Source: an uncultured Propionivibrio sp. (GTDB lineage Bacteria > Pseudomonadota > Gammaproteobacteria > Burkholderiales > Rhodocyclaceae). Taken from it: a stretch of 64,000 bases of DNA. Shown here piece by piece: positions 1 through 9,501 of this stretch; position 1 is the first letter of the stretch; each line of letters begins with the position of its first letter. The position numbers were made by a program, and so were the translations under genes. The stretch is from NCBI GenBank assembly GCA_937923255.1, contig CALAIL010000037.1:18145-82144 (forward strand), in the 5' to 3' direction. The notes under the pieces are model-generated. The model saw only the letters and a program-made list of their open reading frames with translations, did no database searches and was not told where the DNA came from.

Positions 1-439
1 GTCCGGCGAACAGCGCACCCAATTCGCGCGGCGCCACCTCCCGCCCGACGGGCGCTCCTACACCGACGGCCACAATCTGGAGTAATGCATGGATGACGCC
101 TTCGGGGAATGGCGGCCGCGCCGCCGCCGATGTCTCCGCCACCACAGCAGCTTCGACGCTCACCACAGGCCGGCCGCGCGTTTGCAGCCACCACCAGCCG
201 AGCGTGACCAGCGCCCCGCCGCCCATCAGCGCCAGCAAACGCCGCAAAGGCGTCGTACCGTCGGTCACGATGCGCAGCGCTGCCGATTCTCCCTGTCCGA
301 AGGCTAGAATTTCAACACCGTGAATTAACGCCGAAAGCGCCGCTGCGCCGAGGCCGGCGGCAACGCCGACCAGCGCCACGGCAACGATCAGCGCGATTTT
401 CCGCCGCATCAGACCAACGCGCTCACAAAAATACGGCAT
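1..439 (-). CDS. CLC-family chloride channel/transporter, N-terminal part (runs off left edge)
   Basis: An open frame enters from the left edge on the minus strand and starts at an ATG at 439; a second in-frame ATG lies at 409. About 146 residues are visible. After a short basic N-terminus there is a hydrophobic helix (residues ~14-36), a second one (~65-85), and near the cut end GAPVGREVAPRE. This resembles the GREGP-type selectivity-filter motif of CLC chloride channels and H+/Cl- exchangers in the inner membrane. A GAGG sequence lies 8-10 bases before ATG 439. The C-terminal part, including the rest of the filter and pore helices, is outside the window, so channel and exchanger cannot be told apart. 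The filter motif reads GREVAP here rather than GREGP. Confidence 0.75.
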   Translation of the reverse strand, partial: MPYFCERVGLMRRKIALIVAVALVGVAAGLGAAALSALIHGVEILAFGQGESAALRIVTDGTTPLRRLLALMGGGALVTLGWWWLQTRGRPVVSVEAAVVAETSAAARPPFPEGVIHALLQIVAVGVGAPVGREVAPRELGALFAG

Positions 440-542
440 GCGCGCAGCCTCACGGCAAAGCGCATTTCCAGCCGCTCACCGGACCGCCGCTGCTGCCGCG
501 CCGGCCATATTGGCGCCCATGTCTGCGCGTTACCCCTGCGGC

Positions 543-1283
543 TCACAATGACAGCTTCTTGAAAATACATTCGGGAATATGGCGAATGGCGAACATGATC
601 ACGCGCCAGAATCCCGGCAGATAAACGACATCACGCCGGCGTTCGACGGCCTCGACGATATCGCCGGCAATCGCCTGCGGTGTGCGCCACAGCGCTCCCT
701 TGGCAAAGGCCGCCGTCATCGGCGTATCGATGAAACCGGGTTTAATCGTCAGGATCTGAACGCCGCTTCCTGCCAACCGGTTGCGCAGGCCCTGCAGAAA
801 AATATCGACCATGCCCTTGGCCGCGCCATAAACGTAGTTGCTCTGTCGGCCGCGATCACCGGCGACCGAGCCGATGACGGCGAGGCAGCCGTGCCCCTGC
901 TTGGCCAGATGCTGTGCCAGTCGCGTCGACAGCGCAACGACCGAAACGCCGTTGTTGTCGATCTCATGCAGCGTCTGCTCAACGGAAGCCTCGCAGGCTC
1001 TCTGGTCGGGCAAGGAACCATGCGCGATCAAAACAGTATCCAGCCCGCCGAGCGAGGCCAGCGCCGCGTCGAGCATGGCGGCGTGGCGTTCCCTATCGCA
1101 CGCATCCATCGTAAAGCACTCAACCGAAGCCGCGCCACGGACGCACAGATCGGCGGCAATCGCTTCCAGGCGTTCCTCCCGGCGGCCGACGAGAAATAAC
1201 GCGCAACGGCGCGCCGCCCAGAGGCGCGCAACGGCCTCGGCAATCGCCGATGTTGCGCCGATGATCAGGATTTTTTCTTGCAT
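543..1283 (-). CDS. SDR-family oxidoreductase, DprE2-like (decaprenylphosphoryl keto-ribose reductase family)
   Basis: This is a 246-residue short-chain dehydrogenase. The NAD(P)-binding loop GATSAIAE sits at the N-terminus (residues ~8-15) and the catalytic Ser/Tyr/Lys set is visible in IGSVAG and YGAAK. The start at 1283 is chosen because the upstream part of the frame lacks family similarity and GGGAAGG lies just before this ATG. The neighbour on the same strand, 28 bp upstream, is a DprE1-like FAD oxidase. In mycobacteria DprE1 and DprE2 together epimerise decaprenylphosphoryl-ribose to decaprenylphosphoryl-arabinose. The proteobacterial pairs are homologous, but their lipid-linked sugar product is less certain. 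Family assignment is firm; the substrate is inferred from the neighbour. Confidence 0.8.
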   Translation of the reverse strand: MQEKILIIGATSAIAEAVARLWAARRCALFLVGRREERLEAIAADLCVRGAASVECFTMDACDRERHAAMLDAALASLGGLDTVLIAHGSLPDQRACEASVEQTLHEIDNNGVSVVALSTRLAQHLAKQGHGCLAVIGSVAGDRGRQSNYVYGAAKGMVDIFLQGLRNRLAGSGVQILTIKPGFIDTPMTAAFAKGALWRTPQAIAGDIVEAVERRRDVVYLPGFWRVIMFAIRHIPECIFKKLSL

Positions 1284-1311
1284 GCTTACCTTCCCACCGT
1301 CCTTGTAACCA

Positions 1312-2607
1312 TCATGACAGCACGCGCCGCGCGAAATCCGACAAAAAGGCCGGATCGACATGGTGCATGAATTCCTCAAAGCGCGGATAGCTGCGGCGAT
1401 AGAAAACGCCGCTCATGCGCGCATCCTTGGCTGCGTACAGGCGCCCACCGGCTGCCTCGACGATCGCGTCGAGCCGCCGGAACAACGCCAGCGTCAGGGC
1501 GCCATCATTGGGAAAATCGAGTGACAGCGTCATGCCGTGCATGGGGAACGACATCAGGCCGGGGCTGGTCCGCTCGCCAAAAGTCTTGAGCACAGCCAGG
1601 AAAGAGCCGCGGCCGTCGGCGGAAATCGCGTTGAATACCTCGCCGACCGCTTCGCGCGCCGCCATCGGGAGAACACACTGATACTGAAAAAAGCCATGCG
1701 GCCCATAAATACGGTTCCAGTTTTGAACAGCGTCGAGCGGGTAGAAATACGGCGCGTAGTGAACGATCTGATGCAAGGCCAGCGGCCGGTTGTAATACGC
1801 AGCATTGAAAGCGCGCAACGAGAGGCGGTTAACCAGCGAGAACGGCGGCGTAAACGGTATGCCTAACCGCGTTTGATTCCGCATTACAAAACCGCCCTCC
1901 GGCGCATGATCACCCGCCATGAAAATACCGCGCAGCGAAGGCGCCAGGCAATCGACCCAGGCGACGACGTATTCGTGCTTGGCCTCGACCTCGGCATTGA
2001 GGGCAAAAAATTCGTCCAGGCCGGAAAAACGTGTGTTTTCAAACTCGACATACGCACTCGGGATGGGCCTGAGCGCCAGCTCGACCCAGGTAATCAGCCC
2101 CGTCAGCCCCATGCCGCCGATCGTCGCGGAAAAGAGTTCCGCATTTTCCTGCGGTGAGCAAATGTGGCGCGAACCGTCCGAGCGCAACAGCTCGAAGCGG
2201 CGGACATGGCAGCCGAACGTCCCCGATCCGTGATGATTCCTGCCGTGCACATCGTTGGCGATCGCCCCACCGACGGTGACGAAACGGGTGCTCGGCGTCA
2301 CCGGCAGAAACCAGCCGCGTGGAACGAAGACATCAAGGATTTCGGAAAGCAGCACCCCCGCCTCGCAGGTCATCACACCGGTGACTGCATCGAATGCCAT
2401 CAGCCGGTCAAGACCGCGCGTATGCAGCAGTGCCCCGCCGCTGTTCAGGCAAACATCGCCATAACTGCGGCCATTGCCATACGCCAGCATCCCGCCAGCA
2501 GCAGAAATCAGGGAAGATAACGGTGGCAGCGCCGCAGTACGGTCATTCCACCAGATTTCTTCCGCCGCCGGCATAACCGGCAAACGTCCCCATGCACGCA
2601 AACTCAT
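1312..2607 (-). CDS. FAD-binding oxidase, DprE1-like (decaprenylphosphoryl-beta-D-ribose oxidase family)
   Basis: This is a 431-residue protein with a PCMH-type FAD domain: GRSYGD at residues 46-51 and VGGAIANDVHGRNHH at about 112-126. The C-terminal ALO/DprE1-type part ends in a segment very like mycobacterial DprE1 (GGRLYAAKDAR, then an RRSYPRFEEF stretch). DprE1 oxidises the 2' hydroxyl of a polyprenyl-phospho-ribose; the SDR encoded next would then reduce the ketone, giving a 2' epimer. At the position of the benzothiazinone-reactive Cys387 of Mycobacterium tuberculosis DprE1 this protein has Ser (about residue 362, in GMTLSLDF). It is co-directional with the SDR gene (28-bp gap). The adjacent upstream gene, a flippase-like membrane protein, is a pseudogene. 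Confidence 0.85.
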   Translation of the reverse strand: MSLRAWGRLPVMPAAEEIWWNDRTAALPPLSSLISAAGGMLAYGNGRSYGDVCLNSGGALLHTRGLDRLMAFDAVTGVMTCEAGVLLSEILDVFVPRGWFLPVTPSTRFVTVGGAIANDVHGRNHHGSGTFGCHVRRFELLRSDGSRHICSPQENAELFSATIGGMGLTGLITWVELALRPIPSAYVEFENTRFSGLDEFFALNAEVEAKHEYVVAWVDCLAPSLRGIFMAGDHAPEGGFVMRNQTRLGIPFTPPFSLVNRLSLRAFNAAYYNRPLALHQIVHYAPYFYPLDAVQNWNRIYGPHGFFQYQCVLPMAAREAVGEVFNAISADGRGSFLAVLKTFGERTSPGLMSFPMHGMTLSLDFPNDGALTLALFRRLDAIVEAAGGRLYAAKDARMSGVFYRRSYPRFEEFMHHVDPAFLSDFARRVLS

Positions 2608-2650
2608 GATTCCGGTCCCATCGTTTTTTGTCTCGCCAGAAAAACAGCCC

Positions 2651-3313
2651 CTAGTACAACGAGAATAGCCCGATCATCGTCGCTTCACGGTTACCCAGGC
2701 CGCTCGGCAGAAACGACAGTCCGCCGACCAGCAGGGCAAACGCGTAAACGAACAGCGCAGTCACCACCGCCAGCGAATGCCCCAGTGCGGCAAGCAGCCA
2801 CCAGAAGCCGATGCCTTCAGCCAGGCAGCAATGCCGTAAAAACGAGGAGCAATACTCGCAACACTCCGCCGACAACCGGCTCCGCGCCGGTGCATACTCT
2901 CACAGACCGATGCCGGCCAGCAACAACACCGCCAACCCATCGCTGACACGCTCGGCGAGAAAGGCCGGGGGGCTGGCTGGCACCGGCACGCCTCGCGGCT
3001 TGAGCAGCACCGAACGCAGGCTTTCGCCCAGCTTCCCAGGGCTGGTCGTCAGCGCAAAACCGGAAAAACAGGCGGCAAGATTAATGCGTCACGGCAGGCA
3101 CGCATCGGCCAGATGCAGATAGCGCGCCCAGCGCAGAAATCGAAACAGATAATTGACCAGCGACAGTGCAAGCACACCGAGAATCACGAAAAAACCGGCG
3201 CCAGCTACCGCCACTGCAGTCTCACGCCATCCTGCCCAGAGCGACAGGCCAGAATAACCGACTTCTACCAGCGCAATGCTGATGAACACAAGGCGCAACG
3301 GCGGCAACGCCAA
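2651..3313 (-). pseudogene. Decayed flippase-like membrane protein (LPG_synthase_TM / UPF0104 type)
   Basis: Pieces of one membrane protein lie in different minus-strand frames. The first (3313-3089) starts with ATG, has two hydrophobic helices and NYLFRFLRWARYL, then stops. A second frame (about 3083-2905) continues with FSGFALTTSPGKLGESLRS and ERVSDGLAVLLL, then stops. A third (about 2830-2651) holds GLSFLPSGLGNREATMIG and stops early. These are the recognisable N-terminal, central and C-terminal motifs of the lysylphosphatidylglycerol-synthase-like transmembrane family. The family is normally ~300-330 residues, but only ~220 codons of span remain. That implies at least two frameshifts, an internal deletion and loss of the C-terminus. 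Such proteins often neighbour DprE1/DprE2-like genes, so it may once have served the same lipid-linked sugar pathway. Confidence 0.8.
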
Positions 3314-3356
3314 TCTACCGGGAACCTGGCTGTGGCACTGGTCGGATCGGATCCTC

Positions 3357-4565
3357 TCAGGTAATGATGCCCCCGCCCAGACAGATACGGTCTTCGTAAA
3401 TCACGACGGACTGCCCCGGTGTCACAGCCCATTGCGGCTCGGCAAAACTGAGGCGGCAGCCCGCTGCGTCGATCTGCTCGATGACGCACGGGGCATCGGC
3501 CTGCCGATAGCGCGTTTTGGCCGTATAGGGATGCGCCGTCTGCGGCCGGTCCGCCGGGCGATCGCCGGCGATCCAGGAAAGCTGACCGGCATGCAGCGCT
3601 GTTGCCCGCAGCGCGGGATGATCGTGCCCCTGAACGACATACAGGATATTGCGCGCCATCTCCTTTTTGGCCACGAACCAGGCGGCATGATCACCGGTAT
3701 CGCTGCCCTTGCCTCCTTTGACGCCACCGACGTGCAATCCTTTACGCTGGCCGAGCGTGTAAAAGGTCAGCCCGTCGTGTTCGCCCAGCAATCGGCCGTC
3801 GTCAAGGCTGCGAATCTCACCCTTGCACGGCGGCAGGTAACGCATCAAAAATTCCTTGAAAGGACGCTCGCCGATAAAACAGATGCCGGTCGAATCCTTC
3901 TTGAGTGCAACGTGCAGCGTTGCCGCCGAAGCCAGGGCGCGCACATCCCGTTTGAGCATCCCGGCCAGCGGAAACAGGGTGCGCGCGAGCTGCGCCTGAT
4001 TGAGGCGATGCAGAAAATAGCTTTGATCCTTCGTCGCATCCGCCGCCTTGAGCAGCTGGAATTTACTGTCCGCGCCATGCACGGCATCCACCTGACGGAC
4101 GCCCGCGTAATGGCCGGTAGCGATCTTTTCGGCGCCCAGCCCCATCGCATGATCGAGAAAGGCCTTGAACTTGATTTCTGAATTGCACAGCACGTCGGGA
4201 TTGGGCGTGCGCCCGGCCTGATATTCATCGAGAAAAATCGAGAATACGCGCTCGCGGTATTCACTGGCGAAATTGACGACTTCAACATCAATGCCGATCG
4301 TATCGGCCACGCTCATGACATCGATCAAATCCTGGCGCGACGAGCAGTATTCATCGTCGTCATCGTCTTCCCAGTTTTTCATGAATATCCCGATAACGTG
4401 CCAGCCCCACTGTTTGAGTAAAAGTGCGGCGACCGAGGAGTCGACGCCGCCGGATAGACCAACGACGACCGTGCGCCCATCGCCTTCCCGCAGTTCTGCC
4501 GGCGCGCATTGACGAGCCTCTGCCAGCAGTTGCGTATACGTTTTCTCACCCATGATGTTTTTCAC
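3357..4565 (-). CDS. mnmA: tRNA-specific 2-thiouridylase MnmA
   Basis: This 402-residue enzyme thiolates U34 of Lys, Glu and Gln tRNAs in the cytoplasm, using sulfur relayed from IscS. The PP-loop SGGVDS is at residues 38-43. The two redox cysteines are in [12 protein letters not shown] and [12 protein letters not shown], and ATGHYA is also present. The N-terminus before the PP-loop is ~30 residues longer than usual. ATG 4565 and ATG 4553 are both possible starts; neither has a decisive ribosome site. The next gene upstream on the same strand is nudJ (135-bp gap), a pairing common in proteobacteria. Confidence 0.95.
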   Translation of the reverse strand: MKNIMGEKTYTQLLAEARQCAPAELREGDGRTVVVGLSGGVDSSVAALLLKQWGWHVIGIFMKNWEDDDDDEYCSSRQDLIDVMSVADTIGIDVEVVNFASEYRERVFSIFLDEYQAGRTPNPDVLCNSEIKFKAFLDHAMGLGAEKIATGHYAGVRQVDAVHGADSKFQLLKAADATKDQSYFLHRLNQAQLARTLFPLAGMLKRDVRALASAATLHVALKKDSTGICFIGERPFKEFLMRYLPPCKGEIRSLDDGRLLGEHDGLTFYTLGQRKGLHVGGVKGGKGSDTGDHAAWFVAKKEMARNILYVVQGHDHPALRATALHAGQLSWIAGDRPADRPQTAHPYTAKTRYRQADAPCVIEQIDAAGCRLSFAEPQWAVTPGQSVVIYEDRICLGGGIIT

Positions 4566-4700
4566 TCATCATCCTGTCTGCCGCTTTATTCGCCGTCATT
4601 TGTTGCCATTCGTTGCTATCTTCGTTGCGCCCGCCGTCATCTCCACCACGGTATTGGGCACGGCATGGGCCCCGATAAGATGATCCGCTGATCCGTCGCA

Positions 4701-5153
4701 TCATCCGTAAAATTTCACTGCTACCAGTGGGTAGCGTCGGCCTGCGCGCCAGTCGTCCAGAGCGCCCATAACCAGCGGGCTACGCAGGCGTCCATCCCGT
4801 TCGAGTGCGCGGATTTCCTGAAAATCCAGCCAGTGCGCGGCAATAATGCCCTGGTCGAGCGGTCGCGCCGCATCGTGCCCGTTTACCACACCGGCAAAGA
4901 CAAAGCGTACATATGTCATTTCGCTGGCCGGTTTATGCCAGTGGTGAACGCCGACCAATGCGTCCGGAACAAAGGTGTAGCCGGTTTCTTCCAGTGTCTC
5001 TCGAGCGACGGCGTCCGTGAGCGATTCGCCGTGTTCCAGATGTCCGGCGGGCTGGTTGTAGCGGATTCCCGCGTCGGTTTCTTCCTCGACAAGCAAAAAG
5101 CGGCCATCGCGTTCAGCGATGGCGGCAACGGTCACATGCAGATTCCGGGTCAT
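4701..5153 (-). CDS. nudJ: NUDIX hydrolase, NudJ-like phosphatase
   Basis: A 150-residue NUDIX protein. The full Nudix box GX5EX7REUXEEXGU is present at residues 37-59 (GHLEHGE ... RETLEETGY), which binds the catalytic Mg2+. The N-terminus HVTVAAIAERDGRFLLVEE and the NQPAGHLE segment match the NudJ type, which hydrolyses nucleoside tri- and diphosphates and thiamine pyrimidine pyrophosphate in E. coli. It is co-directional with mnmA, the usual neighbour of nudJ. The exact substrate is inferred from the family. Confidence 0.85.
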   Translation of the reverse strand: MTRNLHVTVAAIAERDGRFLLVEEETDAGIRYNQPAGHLEHGESLTDAVARETLEETGYTFVPDALVGVHHWHKPASEMTYVRFVFAGVVNGHDAARPLDQGIIAAHWLDFQEIRALERDGRLRSPLVMGALDDWRAGRRYPLVAVKFYG

Positions 5154-5230
5154 GGGTCAGTGATCGGTCCGAAAGCGCCATTTTACCGCCAAGCCACCAT
5201 GAAATCGGCTAAAATGGCCGCTTTCTGGCA

Positions 5231-5261
5231 TTGACAGAAGTTTGTAGTATCTGAACATACT
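5231..5261 (+). promoter_or_regulatory. Putative sigma-70 promoter of ilvE
   Basis: A perfect TTGACA -35 (5231-5236) is followed after 19 bases by CATACT (5256-5261, 4 of 6 matches to TATAAT). It lies 65-95 bp before ilvE in the divergent nudJ/ilvE gap. The long spacer weakens the call. Confidence 0.4.
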
Positions 5262-5326
5262 CAAGGCTTCTGCATTCATAGCCAGACATTCCAGCCATAT
5301 CTGTAGTAGCAAAGGGAGAAAACATC

Positions 5327-6247
5327 ATGTCAATGGCCGACCGCGACGGTTTTATCTGGAAAGACGGAAAACTCATCCCCTGGCGCGAAGCGAATACGCA
5401 CGTTCTCACGCATTCCCTGCATTACGGCCTGTCTGTCTTCGAAGGGCTACGTGCTTATAAAACCGAATCCGGCACCGCCATTTTCCGGCTCAAGGAGCAC
5501 ACCGAACGCCTGTTCAATTCAGCGCACATTTACATGATGAAAATCCCCTTCGATAGATCTGCACTGATCGAAGCACAGAAGGAAGTCGTGCGTGCCAACC
5601 AGCTCGAATCCGGCTACATTCGCCCCATCGCCTTCTATGGTTCGGAAAAGATGGGCGTTTCCCCCAAGGGAGTCACGGTACACGTCGCCATCGCCGCCTG
5701 GCCGTGGGGCGCTTACCTGGGCGCCGATGGCATGGAAAAAGGCATTCGCGTCAAAACGGCTTCCTTTGCCCGCCACCACATCAACGTGACGATGGCGCGC
5801 GCCAAGTTCGCCGCAACTTACGCCAATTCCATCCTGGCTAATATGGAAGCCACCGACGATGGTTATGACGAAGCGCTGCTGCTCGACGTTGACGGCTTTG
5901 TTGCCGAAGGCTCGGGCGAGAACCTGTTTATCGTTAAGGGGGGCGTGCTCTACGAACCGGAGCTCAGCTCCGCGCTGGTCGGCATTACGCGCGACACCAT
6001 CATTACGCTGGCCAAGGATCTTGGCCTGGAGGTCCGCACCCGCCGCCTAACGCGCGACGATATTTACATCGCCGATGAAGCCTTTTTCTCCGGCACGGCC
6101 GCCGAGGTTACGCCGATTCGCGAACTTGATAAGCGCCAGATCGGCGAAGGGGTGCGCGGACCGATCACAGCACAGCTGCAACAACGGTATTTCGACTGCG
6201 TCAACGGCCGTCTGCCGCAGTATGCCGACTGGCTCAGCTACGTCTAG
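5327..6247 (+). CDS. ilvE: Branched-chain amino acid aminotransferase
   Basis: A 306-residue fold-type IV PLP enzyme that performs the last step of Ile, Leu and Val synthesis with glutamate as amino donor. Family signatures are HYGLSVFEGLRAY near residue 35, the PLP lysine at about residue 160 in RAKFAATYANS, and EGSGENLF near 200. AAGGGAG precedes the ATG by 6-7 bases and fixes the start. It is a monocistronic gene, divergent from nudJ. The length is normal for the IlvE family. Confidence 0.95.
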   Translation: MSMADRDGFIWKDGKLIPWREANTHVLTHSLHYGLSVFEGLRAYKTESGTAIFRLKEHTERLFNSAHIYMMKIPFDRSALIEAQKEVVRANQLESGYIRPIAFYGSEKMGVSPKGVTVHVAIAAWPWGAYLGADGMEKGIRVKTASFARHHINVTMARAKFAATYANSILANMEATDDGYDEALLLDVDGFVAEGSGENLFIVKGGVLYEPELSSALVGITRDTIITLAKDLGLEVRTRRLTRDDIYIADEAFFSGTAAEVTPIRELDKRQIGEGVRGPITAQLQQRYFDCVNGRLPQYADWLSYV

Positions 6248-6312
6248 CCACAAGATTCCCGGATGCTATCCACTTCCGGCCTGGTTCTTTACACGGCTAC
6301 ACGGCTTATGGC

Positions 6313-6332
6313 GGGCGCTTTCATAAGCGCCC
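6313..6332. terminator. Stem-loop downstream of ilvE
   Basis: GGGCGCTT-TCAT-AAGCGCCC forms a perfect 8-bp stem 65 bp after the ilvE stop. There is no T-tract, so it is only a candidate terminator or mRNA 3' end. The rest of the 6248-6570 gap shows no gene. Confidence 0.4.
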
Positions 6333-6570
6333 GGCAAGTGCAGGCATGAAGTGTCCATCAATCAGGGGCAAAAACGCCCGGCAGCCCAGAGCCATCCATC
6401 CTGTACCATGTGAGAAGTACGCCTGAGCGCAAGATAACGCCATCACGCCAGGCCTTCGCCTCATGGCACAGCGGAGAATGTTCCCGGTCAATCCGCTTTC
6501 TTGGCCACTTTCCGGATTAATTCTGATTAATTTTTCCTAGCCGACGCTTTATTCCCTTCGCCTTTACGCC

Positions 6571-7743
6571 ATGCCGACGTCGATTCATGAACGCGTGCTG
6601 ATCGTCGCTCCCGCCTGGATTGGTGATGCGGTCATGGCGCAGCCGCTGTTCATACGCCTGAAAGAGCGATCCCCGGGTCTCACGCTCGATGCGCTTGCCC
6701 CCGCCTGGGTCGCGCCTGTTCTGCGCCGCATGCCGGAAATCAGCGAAATCATCGACAACCCGTTCACCCACGGCGAACTCGCCCTCTCCGCTCGCTACCG
6801 GCTGGCGCGCCAACTATCGGCACGTGGCTACCGACGCGCCTATGTGCTGCCCAACTCGCTCAAGTCGGCGCTGATCCCCTGGCTGGCTGGCATTCCGCAA
6901 CGTGTCGGCTTTACCGGCGAATCACGCTATGGCCTCATCAACCAACGCCACACGCTCGACCCGGCAGCCCTCCCCAAAATGGTCGAGCGCTTTGCGCAGC
7001 TTGCCGAAGCACCGGGTGCGCCCCTGCACCGTCCCTTGCCAAATCCGCGTCTCGTCTCGGAACATGCGCAGCAAAAAACGACGTGGGCGGCGCTGAATCT
7101 CCCACGCTATCCGGAAAAAATCGCTGTCTTCTGCCCCGGCGCCGAATATGGCCCGGCCAAGCGCTGGCCAGCGCGCCATTTTGCGGCGCTGGCGGATGAA
7201 CTGATGGTACGCGGCTACCAGGTCTGGCTGCTCGGTTCGGCCAAAGATCGCGCAATTGGTGACGAAATTCTTGCCCGCAGCGCATCGGCCGGCCCAGATA
7301 CCGCAGATACCGCAAATGTCGCGCATACCGCGAATGCCATTGCTGCCGATAGCCACGAAAATACTGCGCTGCGCAATCTCTGCGGGCAGACTTCGCTGAC
7401 CGAGGCCATCGATCTGATTGCCTGCGCCGATTTCGTCGTCTGCAACGACTCCGGACTGATGCACGTCGCGGCCGCCCTGGATCGGCCGCTGATTGCGCTA
7501 TACGGATCGTCATCTCCCGCTTTCACGCCGCCGCTCTCGCCGCATGCGCGGGTGCTCAGCCTCAATCTCGCATGCAGCCCCTGTTTTCAGCGCGAATGCC
7601 CGCTGGGACATCTGGACTGCCTGAACCAGCTTGATCCGCAGCGCGTCTTCGCCGCCACACCGGCTGCATCTTCTGCCCCACTATCCCCAAACCAGCAGGT
7701 AAATCGCCCGCTTTTTTGTAAAGGAAATGACCGTGAACCATAA
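6571..7743 (+). CDS. waaF: ADP-heptose:LPS heptosyltransferase II
   Basis: A 390-residue GT9 glycosyltransferase that adds the second L,D-heptose to the LPS inner core at the cytoplasmic face of the inner membrane. Diagnostic motifs are [20 protein letters not shown] at the N-terminus, [13 protein letters not shown] mid-protein and [12 protein letters not shown] in the C-terminal donor-binding domain. The protein is about 40 residues longer than typical WaaF. An alanine-rich insertion at residues ~238-262 is encoded by near-tandem GATACCGCA-type repeats at 7297-7345, and the C-terminus carries an extra tail. The last codons overlap the start of fhs. Confidence 0.92.
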   Translation: MPTSIHERVLIVAPAWIGDAVMAQPLFIRLKERSPGLTLDALAPAWVAPVLRRMPEISEIIDNPFTHGELALSARYRLARQLSARGYRRAYVLPNSLKSALIPWLAGIPQRVGFTGESRYGLINQRHTLDPAALPKMVERFAQLAEAPGAPLHRPLPNPRLVSEHAQQKTTWAALNLPRYPEKIAVFCPGAEYGPAKRWPARHFAALADELMVRGYQVWLLGSAKDRAIGDEILARSASAGPDTADTANVAHTANAIAADSHENTALRNLCGQTSLTEAIDLIACADFVVCNDSGLMHVAAALDRPLIALYGSSSPAFTPPLSPHARVLSLNLACSPCFQRECPLGHLDCLNQLDPQRVFAATPAASSAPLSPNQQVNRPLFCKGNDREP

Positions 7744-9409
7744 GACAGACGCCCAAATCGCCCAGGAATCCGTCATGCAGCCGATTGCCAACATTGCCGG
7801 CAAGCTGGGACTGAAACACGAGCAGCTTGAGCCATACGGCCATTACAAAGCCAAAATCAATCCCGCCGATGCCTTCAGGCTGCCCCAAAAGGCAGGACAT
7901 CTGATTCTGGTCACCGCCATCAACCCGACGCCGGCAGGCGAAGGCAAGACCACCGTAACCATCGGTCTGGCCGACGCGCTGAACCACATCGGCAAACAGG
8001 CGGTTGTCGCCCTGCGCGAGCCTTCGCTTGGCCCTGTGTTCGGCATCAAAGGCGGTGCGGCAGGCGGCGGCTATGCGCAGGTTTTGCCGATGGAAGACAT
8101 CAATCTGCACTTCACCGGCGACTTCCACGCCATCGGCGCGGCCAACAATCTCCTGGCAGCGATGCTCGACAACCACATCTATCAAGGCAATGCGCTGGGC
8201 ATCGACCCCAAGCGCATCTTGTGGCGGCGCGCAATAGACATGAACGACCGCCAGCTGCGCAATATCGTCAGCGGCATGGGCAAGCCGACCGACGGTGTGC
8301 TGCGCCCCGACGGTTTCGATATCACCGTAGCTTCCGAAGTCATGGCGGTGTTCTGTCTGGCGAATGACCTGACCGACCTGAAAACCCGCCTGGGCAATAT
8401 TCTGATCGCTTACACCAAAGACGGCCGCCCGATTTACGCCAGGGATCTGAACGCCCACGGGGCGATGGCGGCTTTGCTGAAAGACGCGATCAAACCCAAT
8501 CTGGTGCAGACCATTGCCGGCACACCCGCATTCGTGCACGGCGGCCCGTTCGCCAATATTGCGCATGGTTGCAATTCCGTCCTGGCAACCCGCGTAGCGC
8601 GGCATTTGGCGGATTACACCGTGACCGAGGCCGGTTTCGGAGCCGATCTGGGGGCGGAAAAATTTTGCGATATCAAATGCCGTTTGAGCGGAATCAGACC
8701 AGATGCCGCCGTGCTCGTCGCCACCGTGCGCGCCCTGAAATACAACGGCGGCGTCGCGCGGGAAGACCTGGGGCAGGAAAATCTCGACGTACTGCAACGC
8801 GGCTTACCCAATCTGCTGCGTCATATCAGCAACCTGAAAAATGTGTTCGGCCTACCGGTCGTCGTCGCACTCAACCGTTTTGTGTCCGACACCGAGGCCG
8901 AACTTGCCCTGATTCAGGCGGCCTGCGCTGAGCACGGCGTAGATGTCTCACTGACCGAGGTATGGGGCAAAGGCGGCGCGGGCGGCGCCGATCTGGCACA
9001 TAAAGTGCTGGCGGCAATAGACAAGCAACCGAACAATTTTGCCTATGCCTACGAGGTCAGCAGCAGCATCAAAGACAAAATCCGCACCATCGCCCAACGC
9101 ATCTATGGCGCCGCCGATGTGGATTTCAGCCGCGAGGCGCTCGCCGAGATTACCGCGCTGGAAAAATCCGGCCAGGACAAACTGCCGATCTGCATGGCGA
9201 AGACCCAATACTCATTCAGCGACGACGCCAAGCTATTGGGCTGCCCAAGCGGTTTCAACATCACGGTGCGCAACCTGACCCTCTCGGCCGGCGCAGGCTT
9301 TATCGTCGCCATCTGCGGCGCAATCATGAAAATGCCTGGCCTGCCAAAAGTGCCTTCCGCCGAAAAAATCGACGTGGACGAAAACGGCAACATCGTCGGG
9401 CTATTCTGA
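7733..9409 (+). CDS. fhs: Formate--tetrahydrofolate ligase
   Basis: This enzyme makes 10-formyl-THF from formate, ATP and THF (one-carbon metabolism). The P-loop-like [14 protein letters not shown] is near residue 70, and [19 protein letters not shown] and [10 protein letters not shown] are present. The start is set at GTG 7733 because AAGGA (7721-7725) is 7 bases from it but only 1 base from the in-frame ATG at 7727. Starting at GTG also gives the N-terminus [11 protein letters not shown], which lines up with neisserial Fhs as I recall it. The gene overlaps the end of waaF. The protein closely resembles the Neisseria enzyme in long blocks, by memory rather than by alignment. Confidence 0.93.
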   Translation: MNHKTDAQIAQESVMQPIANIAGKLGLKHEQLEPYGHYKAKINPADAFRLPQKAGHLILVTAINPTPAGEGKTTVTIGLADALNHIGKQAVVALREPSLGPVFGIKGGAAGGGYAQVLPMEDINLHFTGDFHAIGAANNLLAAMLDNHIYQGNALGIDPKRILWRRAIDMNDRQLRNIVSGMGKPTDGVLRPDGFDITVASEVMAVFCLANDLTDLKTRLGNILIAYTKDGRPIYARDLNAHGAMAALLKDAIKPNLVQTIAGTPAFVHGGPFANIAHGCNSVLATRVARHLADYTVTEAGFGADLGAEKFCDIKCRLSGIRPDAAVLVATVRALKYNGGVAREDLGQENLDVLQRGLPNLLRHISNLKNVFGLPVVVALNRFVSDTEAELALIQAACAEHGVDVSLTEVWGKGGAGGADLAHKVLAAIDKQPNNFAYAYEVSSSIKDKIRTIAQRIYGAADVDFSREALAEITALEKSGQDKLPICMAKTQYSFSDDAKLLGCPSGFNITVRNLTLSAGAGFIVAICGAIMKMPGLPKVPSAEKIDVDENGNIVGLF

Positions 9410-9501
9410 CGTTTCGGTTTGCTTGTTAATAATCAGGCGGGCTGTCTGGACATCCCCAAACGATGTGGGGAGCGACGACCCGCCGACGTGTATCAATATA
9501 A

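Noticed and set aside
3276..4181. 301-codon plus-strand frame overlapping mnmA
   Set aside because: Antisense to a complete mnmA and without recognisable domains.
7562..8797. Long 411-codon open frame antisense to fhs
   Set aside because: Shadow of a GC-rich, strongly conserved gene; fhs on the plus strand explains the region fully.
9410..9501. Neisserial DNA uptake sequence near the end of fhs
   Set aside because: GGGCTGTCTGGA resembles GCCGTCTGAA only loosely, and no exact copy was noticed in the window.
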